Shown: positions 1-8,173, counted from the stretch's first letter. The stretch: 64,000 nt of DNA from Extensimonas sp963708545 (GCA_963708545.1 CAVPUD010000060.1:7271-71270), one strand, 5' to 3'. The notes: a model not told the origin generated them from the letters alone. Made by a program: numbers and translations.

Positions 1-278
1 ACGTTCTTTTTGCGCACCATGCCGGCGTAAAACAGCGCGATGCCGGGTAAGGTCATCAGCAGCACCAGCGCCGTGGCGGTGATCATCCAGGCAGTGTCCC
101 CGGCGCTGATGCTGCTTTGCGCCACGAGCGCAGGCGCAGTCAGCGCCGCCGGCGCGGCCGGGGCCGGCACCGGCGCGGCGCCGGTGCCGGGCGGTGTCTG
201 GGCCAGGGCAGCGGTAGCAAGCCCGAGGATCAACAGCGCTGTGATTCCAAGCCATCGAAGCAAGGCTGCGGGCATCAT
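1..278 (-). CDS. amtB: Ammonium transporter AmtB, N-terminal part (cut by window edge)
   Basis: The first 92 codons of an Amt/MEP/Rh-type inner-membrane ammonium channel; the rest lies left of the window. The protein starts with a signal-peptide-like segment (hydrophobic core ITALLILGLATAALA, then AQTPP), a Pro/Ala-rich linker, and the first channel helix with the family sequence SAGDTAWMITATALVLLMT followed by LPGIALFYAGMVRKKN. Two adjacent ATG codons (278 and 275) can serve as start; AGAAAGG lies a few bases upstream. AmtB is usually co-transcribed with the PII gene glnK, but here no glnK is present upstream and the gene has its own putative sigma-54 promoter. The family assignment is firm although the gene is partial. 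Confidence 0.92.
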   Translation of the reverse strand, partial: MMPAALLRWLGITALLILGLATAALAQTPPGTGAAPVPAPAAPAALTAPALVAQSSISAGDTAWMITATALVLLMTLPGIALFYAGMVRKKN

Positions 279-649
279 GAACGCCTTTCTGTAAAGAGTG
301 GTAACGAGTGACCCCTTGCACAAGGCGTGCCAACGGGCCGGCGGCATGGAGCGCGGTGCTGCAGGCGCGCTGGGTTGCGGTGCGCCGCAGGGGCGGGAAA
401 TCCCCAATGCACCAATGCAGTGAATGCGCTTACAGTCCCCATCACTCGAAAGCGCTGCCTGCGCCAAACGAGGGAGCCGAGGAGACACCCACAAGCACAC
501 AATCCTTTCCAAGCGCCCCATGAGGTGCACTTTTTCCAGCGTCGGTGATCCCGGCGCTTTTTTTTTGCCAAAAATGCGGAAAAGTCCAGCTGCATCGTGC
601 GTTGGATGCTCTTCAGTCGGTAGCTTTTTGGGGCGGCGACAATACCTGC
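279..649. other. Divergent intergenic region amtB / TSUP permease
   Basis: This 371-bp stretch separates two divergently transcribed transporter genes. It contains the putative amtB sigma-54 promoter and upstream half-sites. No credible ORF, tRNA or hairpin terminator was seen. Confidence 0.5.
317..332 (-). promoter_or_regulatory. Putative sigma-54 (-24/-12) promoter of amtB
   Basis: On the minus strand the 16 bases read TGGCACGCCTTGTGCA. This matches the sigma-54 consensus TGGCACG-N4-TTGCW with one mismatch (GTGC for TTGC) and has the required 10-bp gap between the -24 GG and the -12 GC. Transcription would start around 305, giving a leader of about 27 nt before the amtB ATG at 278. Nitrogen-limited NtrC/RpoN control is known for amtB in proteobacteria; its application here is inference. 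Half-sites resembling NtrC boxes (TGCACCA near 410, GGTGCA near 525) lie upstream but no full dyad was found. Confidence 0.55.
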
Positions 650-1408
650 ATGGAATGGATTGCGATGGCGCTCGCCGCCCTGCTCGCGGGTTTTGTCGAT
701 GCCATCGTCGGTGGCGGAGGGCTGGTGCTGCTGCCGGCCCTGTTTGCGGCTTTTCCGCAGGCGGCTGCGGCGACCCTGCTGGGCACGAACAAGGCCACCT
801 CGGTGTGGGGCACGGCCATGGCCACCTGGAATTACAGCCGGCGCGTGCCGCTGCGCTGGAGCGCCATGCTGCCCGCCGCGGCAGCCGCGTTCCTGGCGGC
901 GTGGGCTGGAGCCTGGGCTGTCACCTTGATCCCCGGAGATACGCTGCGCCGGCTGCTGCCCCTGGTATTGCTCGCCGTGCTGCTCTATACGCTCTCTAAA
1001 AAAGAGCTTGGAAGGTCGCATACACCTAGGTATTCAGGCAAAAATGAGGCTATTTTTGCGAGCCTGATCGGCGCGGGCGTCGGCTTTTACGATGGTTTTT
1101 TCGGGCCTGGGACGGGCAGCTTTTTCATCTTTTTGCTCGTGCGCGTACTCGGGTATGACTTTCTGAACGCCTCGGTGTCGGCCAAGCTGCTCAACTTTGC
1201 GAGCAATGTCGCCGCGATCCTGCTGTTTGCGAGCAAAGGCCACGTGTGGTGGCCACTCGCGCTCACGCTGGGGGCAGCCAACGTGCTGGGCAGCGTGCTG
1301 GGCACCCATCTGGCGCTGCGACACGGAGCCGGCTTCGTGCGCGGTATTTTCATCGCCGTGGTGGGCGTTTTGATTTGCAAGACAGGGTGGGATGCTTTCC
1401 TGCGCTGA
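650..1408 (+). CDS. TSUP family (TauE/SafE) sulfite exporter-type permease
   Basis: A 252-residue polytopic membrane protein. Family signs are the first helix with FVDAIVGGGGLVLLPAL, the GTNKATSVWGT motif, and the second-half signature GFYDGFFGPGTGSFF, i.e. the two homologous halves of TauE/SafE (TSUP) transporters. Members export sulfite, sulfoacetate or other organic anions; the substrate cannot be read from the sequence. The start at 650 is chosen because the protein begins MEWIAMALAALLAGF, directly at the first membrane helix, whereas the open frame upstream (from 545) encodes non-conserved residues. About eight hydrophobic segments are visible. The gene stands alone, divergent from amtB. 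Confidence 0.85.
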   Translation: MEWIAMALAALLAGFVDAIVGGGGLVLLPALFAAFPQAAAATLLGTNKATSVWGTAMATWNYSRRVPLRWSAMLPAAAAAFLAAWAGAWAVTLIPGDTLRRLLPLVLLAVLLYTLSKKELGRSHTPRYSGKNEAIFASLIGAGVGFYDGFFGPGTGSFFIFLLVRVLGYDFLNASVSAKLLNFASNVAAILLFASKGHVWWPLALTLGAANVLGSVLGTHLALRHGAGFVRGIFIAVVGVLICKTGWDAFLR

Positions 1409-1500
1409 AAGCCGGGCCTGCGCAGCGACCGCTGCGATTGCCGCGAGTTTTTGACAGGGCAATTTCAAGTCCGAAGTGCAACACCACCCTATCAGATAAA

Positions 1501-1737
1501 CCTAAATCCGGCAGTTGACCGCTGCATTTTTGTATGCAACTCTTTGATTTTTCGAATGATTTTTACGTTGCGAGACGCACCCATCGGGTCAGAGCGCTGC
1601 GCACCCGATCGCGCCGCCCTCGGGCACGCTGGCCGCGTTGCAAATCCTCGCCATGGCACCCGCCATGGCTGCGGTTTGCGCCTTGCCAGTGCACCCGATG
1701 ACGACACGCTCGGGCGCGCTCAACTGCCGGATTTAGG
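1501..1737 (+). mobile_element. Non-autonomous inverted-repeat element (MITE), copy A, 237 bp
   Basis: The ends are the 18-bp inverted repeat CCTAAATCCGGCAGTTGA and its complement. The same 237-bp sequence recurs at 2907-3143 (opposite orientation) and 42487-42723 (same orientation), and a deleted copy lies at 33917-34066. No long ORF is present, so transposition would depend on a transposase elsewhere. The interior holds a dyad (ATCGGGT...ACCCGAT) and two GCCATGGC palindromes. The flanks ATAAA (left) and TTAAA (right) look like a 5-bp target duplication with one mismatch. The copy sits between a probable IS30-type left end and the transposase relic, i.e. it is nested in older insertion debris. 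The CC-terminated ends and 5-bp duplications resemble IS1380-family elements; that link is inference. Confidence 0.85.
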
Positions 1738-1750
1738 TTAAATTGCGCAG

Positions 1751-1900
1751 ATGAGCAGCGGATACACACCATTGCAGCCCGAAGAACGCATCACCCTCGC
1801 CTCACTGCACCAGCAAGGCCGCAGCCAACGCTTCATCGCCCAGCTACGCGGGCGCAGCCCCAGCACCATCCGCCGCGAACGGCAGCGCGGGCGCTGGTGA
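1751..1900 (+). pseudogene. IS30-type transposase relic (N-terminal helix-turn-helix only)
   Basis: A 49-codon frame starting MSSGYTPLQPEERITLASL and containing GRSPSTIRRE. These match the N-terminal DNA-binding domain of IS30-family transposases (typical YTHLTPEERI... LGRSPSTISRE). Full-length IS30 transposases are over 300 residues with a DDE catalytic core, none of which is present. The frame ends in TGA exactly where a fragment of an unrelated gene begins (1903). The sequence at about 1459-1500, upstream of the nested inverted-repeat element, may be the left end of the same insertion sequence. Confidence 0.72.
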
Positions 1901-1902
1901 GC

Positions 1903-2049
1903 GGCTTTGTCGCACTGCTCAAGGATTCGTCGCTGGCCTGTGCGATCGGCGTGGTCGAGCGCACCAGCGTGGGCAACCGCATCCAGTCGGCCGCATTCCA
2001 GCCCGTTGCTGTCGGCGCAGGCGCTGACACCTTGTTTCATGCGCTCTGA
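1903..2049 (+). pseudogene. Fragment of an amino-acid ABC transporter permease
   Basis: In frame, this stretch reads GFVALLKDSSLACAIGVVE followed by about 30 residues and a stop. The LLKDSSLA...GVVEL pattern is characteristic of the cytoplasmic coupling-loop region of polar amino-acid ABC permeases (HisM/GlnP type). Neither the N-terminal nor the C-terminal membrane segments are present, so it is a relic left by insertion and deletion. It abuts the IS30 relic on the left and overlaps the first codons of the EamA gene on the right. The match rests on recognising a short motif, hence moderate confidence. Confidence 0.5.
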
Positions 2050-2911
2050 ACGTGGCGGCCTGCTGGCCATGCTGGCCCTGCTGATCGTGACCGTGGTCTG
2101 GGGCACGACCTTTCCGGCGATGAAGCTGCTGTCGGCGCAGCTCGACGCGCTGCAGATCATTTGGTTGCGCTTTGCCATCGCTTCGCTCGTGCTCGCGCCG
2201 CTGTGGCACAGCATGCGCGGCCCCGAGCGCGCGTGGGGCGGCCTGCTCGGGGCCTTGCTGTTCGTCGCGTTTTGGCTGCAGATCGAGGGGCTCGCGCGCA
2301 CCAGCAGCAACCGCAACGCCTTCGTCACGGGGCTCAACGTGCTCGGGGTGCCGCTTTTGGCCATGCTGGTGCTGCGGCGCCGCTATGGCTGGCGTCTGTG
2401 GGCAGCCTGCGCCCTGGCCGGCGCGGGCATGGCACTGATGTTCCACGAGGACGCGCCCTGGAATTTCGGCGACACGCTCACGCTGGTGAGCGCGCTGTTT
2501 TATGCGCTCTACGTCCTCGCGCTCGAAGAGTGCGCGCGCCACACGGCGGCGCAGCCGCTGCGCGCCACGCGCATGGCCACGGTGCAGGCGGGCGTGATGT
2601 GCGCTGCCGCGACGGCGTTGCTGCTCGCGCGCGGCAGCGGCCTGGGCTGGCTTGCGTCGCTCGGGCGCCTCGACGCCACAAGCTGGGGTGCGCTGCTGTA
2701 TCTCGGGCTTGTCGCCAGCGTGCTCGTCGTGATTTTGCAAGCCTGGGGGCAGCAGCGCGTCGATGCCGTGCGCAGTGCCATCGTGTACGGGCTCGAGCCG
2801 GTGTTCGCCGCGCTCGCCGCGTGGGCGCTGCTGGGCGAGCGGCTTGGCTGGACGGGCAGCGCGGGCGCGGCGCTGATCGTGGCTGCGCTGGTGCTGAGCC
2901 AGTTACCCTAA
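2039..2911 (+). CDS. EamA/DMT family transporter, C-terminus altered by element insertion
   Basis: A 290-residue drug/metabolite-transporter superfamily protein with about ten hydrophobic helices and the two EamA repeats (first half with VVWGTTFPAMKLLSA and LARTSSNRNAFVTGLN; second half ending YGLEPVFAALAAWALLGERLG). Substrate unknown. ATG 2039 is taken as start; ATG 2069 is an alternative, and no good ribosome-binding site precedes either, perhaps because the region upstream is insertion debris. The last codon and stop (CCC TAA) lie in the inverted repeat of element copy B. Removing that element and one GTTAC duplication restores a frame ending SQLQSPPSRKS, eight residues in place of the present final proline, with its stop at 3174. 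Confidence 0.85.
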   Translation: MRSERGGLLAMLALLIVTVVWGTTFPAMKLLSAQLDALQIIWLRFAIASLVLAPLWHSMRGPERAWGGLLGALLFVAFWLQIEGLARTSSNRNAFVTGLNVLGVPLLAMLVLRRRYGWRLWAACALAGAGMALMFHEDAPWNFGDTLTLVSALFYALYVLALEECARHTAAQPLRATRMATVQAGVMCAAATALLLARGSGLGWLASLGRLDATSWGALLYLGLVASVLVVILQAWGQQRVDAVRSAIVYGLEPVFAALAAWALLGERLGWTGSAGAALIVAALVLSQLP

Positions 2912-3143
2912 ATCCGGCAGTTGAGCGCGCCCGAGCGTGTCGTCATCGGGTGCACTGGCAAGGCGCAAACCGCAGCCATGGCGGGTGCCATGGCGAGGAT
3001 TTGCAACGCGGCCAGCGTGCCCGAGGGCGGCGCGATCGGGTGCGCAGTGCTCTGACCCGATGGGGGCTTTTCGCAGAGTGAAAAATCATCGGAAAAATCA
3101 AAGAGTTGCATACAAAATGCAGCGGTCAATTGCCGGATTTAGG
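2907..3143 (-). mobile_element. Non-autonomous inverted-repeat element (MITE), copy B, 237 bp
   Basis: Full-length copy in the orientation opposite to copy A. It is flanked by perfect 5-bp direct repeats, GTTAC at 2902-2906 and 3144-3148, which proves insertion by a cut-and-paste type mechanism with 5-bp target duplication. It inserted into the last codons of the EamA gene, and its terminal CCTAAATCC supplies that gene's present stop codon. Without it the EamA and mrdA stop codons would lie only about 2 bp apart, converging. Confidence 0.92.
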
Positions 3144-3176
3144 GTTACAGTCGCCGCCCTCGCGCAAGTCCTGATC

Positions 3177-5231
3177 TCAGGGCGCTTGTTGCACAGCGGC
3201 CGGCAGCGGCACTTCGGCCGCCTGCCTTGGCTTGCCGATGGGCGCGGTGGCCTTGCCGCTGCGCACGGCGGCGATGTCTTCCTCGCTCGGGTACTCGCCC
3301 AACAACCAGTAGTCGAACACGCGCCGCGCGATCGGCGCGGCTGCACTTGCGCCCCAGCCGGCGTTTTCGACGATCACCGCGAGCGCGATGCGCGGCGCCT
3401 CGGCCGGGGCGAAGGCAATGTAGAGCGCATGGTCGCGCTGGCGCTCTTGCAGTTTGCTGGCGTTGTATTTTTCCTTCTGCCCTATGGTCACGGCCTGTGC
3501 CGTGCCGGTCTTGCCTGCCGAGAGGTAGCGCGCGCCGGCAAAGGCCCGCGCGGCGGTGCCCTGCTGCGTCACGCCGACCATGGCGCGATGCACCACCTCG
3601 ACGTTTTCAGGCTTGAAGCCCAGGTTCACGCCGGGCTCGCTCGGCAGCGCCTGGCGCGCGTGCGTGACCGGATCGAGCGTGGCCAGCCCCAAGTGCGGGC
3701 GGTGGCGCACCCCGCCGTTGGCCAGCGTGGCCGTGGCCTGGGCGAGCTGCAAGATGGTGAAGTTGTTGTAACCCTGGCCTATGCCCAGCGAAATGGTTTC
3801 GCCCGCGTACCAGACCTTTTGTTCGGGGCGGCGGTAGTTGGCGCGCTTCCAGGCCTGGCTGGGCAGCACGCCGCGCACTTCGCCGGCGAGGTCTATGCCG
3901 GTGATCTGCCCGAAACCCAGCGGCGCCATGAAGTCGTGGATGGCGTCCACGCCCAGGTCATTCGCCAAGGCGTAGTAATACACATTGCTCGACTGCACGA
4001 TGCTGCGGTGCATATCCACCACGCCCAGGCCGCCGTCTTCGTGGCTGCGGAAGGTGTGGCCGCCGAAGGTCCATGTGCCGCGATCGACGATGGTGCCGCG
4101 CGGCGTGCGTTTGCCCAGCTCGAGCGCGGCCAGCGCCATGAAGGGCTTGTAGGTCGAGCCCGGCGGGTAGGTGCCGCGCAGGGCGCGGTTGAGCAGGGGT
4201 TTGTCGAGCGATTCGTTGAGCGCCGTCCAGCTCTCCACGTCTATGCCTTCGACGAACAGGTTCGGGTCGAACGTGGGTTTGGAGACGAGCGCGAGCACTT
4301 CGCCCGTGCGCGGGTCCAAGGCCACGAGCGCGCCGCGCCGCTCGCCGAACAGGTCTTCGACCATGCGTTGCAGCTTGACGTCGAGCGCGAGCACCACGTT
4401 GCTGCCGGGCGTGGCCGGGCGGCTCGCGAGCTTGCGCACGGCCCGTCCGCCTGCGGACGTTTCCATGAGCTCCACGCCCGTGGTGCCGTGCAGCAGTGCT
4501 TCGTAGCTTTGTTCTATGCCCAGCTTGCCTATGTATTCGGTGCCGCGGTAGTTGGCCTCATCGTCCGAGTCCTGGATGCGTTCCTTTTCCGCCTGGTTGA
4601 TGCGGCCTATGTAGCCTATGGCGTGGCTCGCGGTGTCGCCCTGGGGGTAATTGCGAAAGAGCCGCGCCTTCACGTCCACGCCCGGAAAGCGAAAGCGCTG
4701 CGCCGCAAAGCGCGCCACTTCTTCGTCCGTGAGGCGCGTGCGTATGGGCAGCGACTCGAAGTTGCGCGATTCTTCGAGCAGGCGCTCGAAGCGCCGGCGC
4801 TCGCGCGGCTGGATATCGACCACCTGCGCGAGCGCGTCCAGCGTGGCTTCGAGCTCGGGCACTTTGGAGGGCGTGATCTCCAGCGTGTACGCGGCGTAGC
4901 TGCTCGCGAGCACCACGCCGTTGCGGTCCAGGATCAAACCGCGGCTGGGCACGATGGGCACCACCGCCGTGCGGTTGCTCTCGGCCTGCGCGGCCAGGTC
5001 TTCGTGGCGTACCACCTGCAGATACACCAGCCGCGCGAGCACCAGGCCAAACGCCAGCAGCACCACGGCACCCATGACGAGCACGCGCAGGCGAAAGTCC
5101 GCCGTGTCGGCCTGCACGTTGCGCAGCTCCGCGATGGATGTGATCTCTTCGCCCGGCCATGGCGCATCGCTGCCCTGCAAGCGCTTGCGCAGGCGCAGTG
5201 CGGTCTGGCGAAGGCGCGCAAACCTCGGCAT
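3177..5231 (-). CDS. mrdA: Penicillin-binding protein 2 (peptidoglycan transpeptidase)
   Basis: A 684-residue class B PBP, the elongation-specific transpeptidase that works with RodA and MreBCD in the inner membrane. A single membrane anchor lies at about residues 48-70. The dimerisation domain follows, with SRGLILDRNG near 96-105. The transpeptidase domain has the active-site motif STYK (Ser359-Lys362), SSN (414-416) and KTG (574-576). The length is slightly above the usual 630-640 residues, with a Pro/Ala-rich C-terminal tail. ATG 5231 follows the mreD stop (5234-5236) by 2 bases, so translation is probably coupled. No rodA follows inside the window; the downstream side converges on the EamA gene. 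Confidence 0.97.
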   Translation of the reverse strand: MPRFARLRQTALRLRKRLQGSDAPWPGEEITSIAELRNVQADTADFRLRVLVMGAVVLLAFGLVLARLVYLQVVRHEDLAAQAESNRTAVVPIVPSRGLILDRNGVVLASSYAAYTLEITPSKVPELEATLDALAQVVDIQPRERRRFERLLEESRNFESLPIRTRLTDEEVARFAAQRFRFPGVDVKARLFRNYPQGDTASHAIGYIGRINQAEKERIQDSDDEANYRGTEYIGKLGIEQSYEALLHGTTGVELMETSAGGRAVRKLASRPATPGSNVVLALDVKLQRMVEDLFGERRGALVALDPRTGEVLALVSKPTFDPNLFVEGIDVESWTALNESLDKPLLNRALRGTYPPGSTYKPFMALAALELGKRTPRGTIVDRGTWTFGGHTFRSHEDGGLGVVDMHRSIVQSSNVYYYALANDLGVDAIHDFMAPLGFGQITGIDLAGEVRGVLPSQAWKRANYRRPEQKVWYAGETISLGIGQGYNNFTILQLAQATATLANGGVRHRPHLGLATLDPVTHARQALPSEPGVNLGFKPENVEVVHRAMVGVTQQGTAARAFAGARYLSAGKTGTAQAVTIGQKEKYNASKLQERQRDHALYIAFAPAEAPRIALAVIVENAGWGASAAAPIARRVFDYWLLGEYPSEEDIAAVRSGKATAPIGKPRQAAEVPLPAAVQQAP

Positions 5232-5233
5232 GG

Positions 5234-5752
5234 TCACAAGGGGCGGTTTTCGTCGCGCTCGAGCGGGCGGCGCTGGGGGGCCAGCAAGACCCAGCTCGCC
5301 AGCGGCCACAGCAGGGTTTCGAGCAAGGGCGCAACGACACTGGCCAGCCCTGGGAACACACCACCCCAGGCGAGCCCCACGGCCAGCGCTATGGCGTGCG
5401 CGAGCAGCAGCAGCGGCAGCACGTGCAAGGCCTGCGCCCAGGAACTGAACCACGCGAGCCGCCGCTGCAGCGCCGCCGCGCCGCAGGCGAGCACGGTGTA
5501 GGCGAGCGCATGCTGGCCGAGCAGGCTGGAGGCTTGCACGTCCATGCACAGGCCCAGCACGAAGGCCGTGCCCATGCCCACGCGCTGCGGCTGGTGCACG
5601 CACCAGAAAGCGAGCAGCAGCATGAGGAAGTCCGGCAGCCAGACCACGCGCCCGAGCGGCAGCATGTTCAGCGCCAGGCCGGCGACCAGGCTCGCGGCGA
5701 TGAAAAAAGGGTTGGCTGGCAGCAGCAGCGGCTGCCCGCGCGGCATGATCAT
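5234..5752 (-). CDS. mreD: Rod-shape-determining protein MreD
   Basis: A 172-residue inner-membrane protein with five to six hydrophobic helices, which is the normal size and topology for MreD. It links MreB filaments to the elongation synthases together with MreC. It begins MIMPRGQPLLLPANP. The ATG overlaps the mreC stop as ATGA, and its own stop is 2 bases before mrdA, so mreC-mreD-mrdA is a tight operon. The assignment rests on context plus membrane topology, since MreD is poorly conserved in sequence. Confidence 0.93.
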   Translation of the reverse strand: MIMPRGQPLLLPANPFFIAASLVAGLALNMLPLGRVVWLPDFLMLLLAFWCVHQPQRVGMGTAFVLGLCMDVQASSLLGQHALAYTVLACGAAALQRRLAWFSSWAQALHVLPLLLLAHAIALAVGLAWGGVFPGLASVVAPLLETLLWPLASWVLLAPQRRPLERDENRPL

Positions 5753-6699
5753 GGTGCGCGCCCTCCCTTGCCTTCGCTCTTGGCCTGCTTCTTTGCGGCA
5801 GGCGCTTCGTGGGCCGGGGCCGGCGGTGGCTCCGGCAGTCGCGCGGCGAGCGGCTGCAGCACGAGCACGTGGCGTGCGCCCTGCACCTGGGCGAGCGGCG
5901 CGCAGATGACGCGCGCAAAGGTCGAGTCGGCACGGCGCTCCACGCGCAGCACCCGGGCCACGGGCTGGCCCGGCGGATAGACGCCATCGACGCCACTGGT
6001 GCTGAGCAGGTCGCCTTCGCGGATGTCGGCGCTGCTGGGCACGAAGCGCAGTTCCAGACTGCCAGTGCGGCCTGCCACAGGATCACCAAAGACTACGCCG
6101 CGCACTCCGGTGCGCATGTTCTGTACGGGCGTCGCCTGCTCGCGGTCGATCAGCAGCGTGACTTCGCTCACGAGCGGCAGCACGCGCGTCACCTGGCCGA
6201 GTACGCCCGCGGCATCGATGACGGGCGATCCCGCCACCATGCCCGCAGCCTGGCCTCGGTCTATGACCACGCGGCGGCTGAACGGGTCGGCCGCGTCGTA
6301 GATCACCTCTGCCGCCTGGGAGGGGGTGGCGATGCGCGGCTTCAATTGCAGCAGCTGGCGCAGCTGCTGGTTTTCCTGCAGCAGCAAGTCCGCCTGGTGC
6401 GCGCGCTGCGCGAGCTGCAGCATCTGGGCCCGCGCGGCCCGGGCGTCGGCCTCGGCCTGGTGCAGCGACCGGAAGTAGTCCAGCCCCTGGTGTGCGAACT
6501 CCACGGGCTGGCGCATCAGCCATTGCGCGGGGTAGAGCACTGTGGCCACGGCCTGGCGCAGCGGGTCCACGAGATGAAAGCGCGCGTCGGCCACCATCAG
6601 GAACAGCGCCAACGCAGCGTACAGCGCCAGTTGCGACAGCGGCGACGGCCCCTGCTTGAAGAGCGAGGGCGCACTGCGCTCCAAGGTTGCGGGCGGCAT
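5749..6699 (-). CDS. mreC: Rod-shape-determining protein MreC
   Basis: A 316-residue bitopic membrane protein. The N-terminal membrane helix is at about residues 20-40 (LALYAALALFLMVADARF). A coiled coil follows, with DYFRSLHQAEADARAARA and leucine/glutamine-rich repeats, then the periplasmic beta-rich domain (VVIDRGQAAGMVAGSPVID, then GVYPPGQPVARVL). MreC scaffolds the elongation complex by contacting PBP2 and MreD. The C-terminal tail is rich in Pro, Ala and Lys. The stop overlaps the mreD start. A 127-bp gap separates it from mreB upstream. Confidence 0.95.
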   Translation of the reverse strand: MPPATLERSAPSLFKQGPSPLSQLALYAALALFLMVADARFHLVDPLRQAVATVLYPAQWLMRQPVEFAHQGLDYFRSLHQAEADARAARAQMLQLAQRAHQADLLLQENQQLRQLLQLKPRIATPSQAAEVIYDAADPFSRRVVIDRGQAAGMVAGSPVIDAAGVLGQVTRVLPLVSEVTLLIDREQATPVQNMRTGVRGVVFGDPVAGRTGSLELRFVPSSADIREGDLLSTSGVDGVYPPGQPVARVLRVERRADSTFARVICAPLAQVQGARHVLVLQPLAARLPEPPPAPAHEAPAAKKQAKSEGKGGRAP

Positions 6700-6826
6700 G
6701 GGGCGGTTTCAGAAGGAGGCGATCAGAGCGCAGCCGACGGCAAGGTGTGATGCTGGTATCCGTGCAGGGGCCACAAGCGCGCGCCTTGGCATCCGCAGGG
6801 CATGATCGCGCGGCGCCCCAAACGCT

Positions 6827-7870
6827 TCATTCGCTCGTGAAAATGCTGCCGAGGCGATCCATGCGCTCGAGCGCGATGCCACAGCCGCGCACCACGCAGG
6901 TCAGCGGGTCTTCGGCCACGAGCACAGGCAGGCCGGTTTCTTCGGCGAGCAGGCGGTCGAGGTCGCGCAGCAGCGCGCCGCCGCCCGTGAGCATCATGCC
7001 GCGCTCGGCGATGTCCGCGCCGAGCTCGGGCGGCGTCTGCTCGAGCGCGTTCTTGACGGCCGAGACGATCTGGTTGAGCGGGTCGGTGAGCGCCTCGAGC
7101 ACCTCGTTGCTCGAAATGGTGAAGCTGCGCGGCACGCCCTCGCTGAGGTTGCGCCCCTTGACTTCCATCTCGCGCACTTCCGAGCCCGGGAAAGCCGAGC
7201 CTATGGTCTTTTTGATGAGTTCGGCCGTGGGCTCGCCGATCAGCATGCCGTAGTTGCGGCGGATGTAGTTGATGATGGCCTCGTCGAACTTGTCGCCGCC
7301 CACGCGCACGCTGCCTTTGTAAACCATGCCGCCGAGCGAGATCACGCCGACTTCGGTCGTGCCGCCGCCGATATCGACGACCATCGAGCCCGAAGCCTCG
7401 CTCACAGGCAGCCCCGCTCCTATGCCCGCGGCCATGGGCTCTTCGATCAGATAGACCGCCGTCGCGCCGGCGGCCTCGGCCGCGTCCTTGATCGCGCGGC
7501 GCTCGACCTGCGTGGAGCCGCAGGGCACGCAGATGATGATGCGCGGGCTCGGGGTGAGCAGGGTGCGCGGGTGCACCATCTTGATGAACTGCTTGATCAT
7601 CTGCTCGGTGATCACGAAGTCGGCAATCACGCCGTCCTTCATCGGGCGGATGGCCTCGATGTTGCCGGGCACCTTGCCCAGCATGGCTTTGGCTTCGCGG
7701 CCCACGGCCTGGATGACTTTCTTGCCGTGCGGGCCGCCTTCGTGGCGGATCGCGACGACCGAGGGCTCGTCGAGCACGATGCCCTTGTCGCGCGCAAAAA
7801 TCAGGGTGTTGGCCGTGCCAAGATCAATGGCCAGGTCGGTCGAGAAATACCGACGGAAAGCTCCGAACAT
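6827..7870 (-). CDS. mreB: Rod-shape-determining protein MreB (bacterial actin)
   Basis: A 347-residue actin homologue of standard length that forms membrane-bound filaments directing lateral wall synthesis. It begins MFGAFRRYFSTDLAIDLGTANTLIF, with the phosphate-1 loop DLGTANT. The second phosphate loop is VVDIGGGTTEVGVISLGG and the adenosine motif is MLTGGGALLRDLD. It lies upstream of mreCD-mrdA on the same strand and is divergent from gatC across a 303-bp gap that holds a small palindromic element. Confidence 0.98.
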   Translation of the reverse strand: MFGAFRRYFSTDLAIDLGTANTLIFARDKGIVLDEPSVVAIRHEGGPHGKKVIQAVGREAKAMLGKVPGNIEAIRPMKDGVIADFVITEQMIKQFIKMVHPRTLLTPSPRIIICVPCGSTQVERRAIKDAAEAAGATAVYLIEEPMAAGIGAGLPVSEASGSMVVDIGGGTTEVGVISLGGMVYKGSVRVGGDKFDEAIINYIRRNYGMLIGEPTAELIKKTIGSAFPGSEVREMEVKGRNLSEGVPRSFTISSNEVLEALTDPLNQIVSAVKNALEQTPPELGADIAERGMMLTGGGALLRDLDRLLAEETGLPVLVAEDPLTCVVRGCGIALERMDRLGSIFTSE

Positions 7871-7942
7871 TCAAAATCCTCTGGGGCACGGCATGCACGT
7901 GCGGCCTGCCAGTGCCGGGTTGGTGGGGTCAAAAGTTTTCAC

Positions 7943-8019
7943 GACTTACGCAAATCGGGGTGAGGCAAGGCGTTCGACCCATGGCAAAACACCTCGTTGC
8001 ATCCTTGTTTGCGTAAGTC
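7943..8019. repeat. 77-bp element with 12-bp terminal inverted repeats between mreB and gatC
   Basis: GACTTACGCAAA at 7943-7954 is repeated in inverse at 8008-8019 (TTTGCGTAAGTC). The 53-bp interior is not coding. No clear target duplication flanks it, and no second copy was seen in this window. The remainder of the 303-bp mreB-gatC gap (7871-8173) shows no gene; the promoters of both divergent units must lie here. The element could be a small transposable relic, or a dyad in the promoter region. Confidence 0.5.
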
Positions 8020-8173
8020 CAGGTTTTGCTTTTTTCGCACAATGACCGGCAGGAGGGAGGGTATTGCGGCAAAGCCGGGATAATACCCGATCGCCCCCGC
8101 GCGGGCCCTCTTGCGGCCCCGTGCGCAGCACAGTTTTACATCTGTGGCAGCACCCACTTTCACCCTTGTTTTT

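Noticed and set aside
1501..1737. About 70-codon open frames inside the 237-bp elements
   Set aside because: They are not preserved in the deleted copy and show no recognisable protein; better explained as a non-coding MITE.
2937..5501. 854-codon open frame on the plus strand opposite mrdA/mreD
   Set aside because: Antisense to clearly conserved PBP2 and MreD; composition (Arg/Ala/His-rich, no domain) is typical of a shadow frame in GC-rich DNA.
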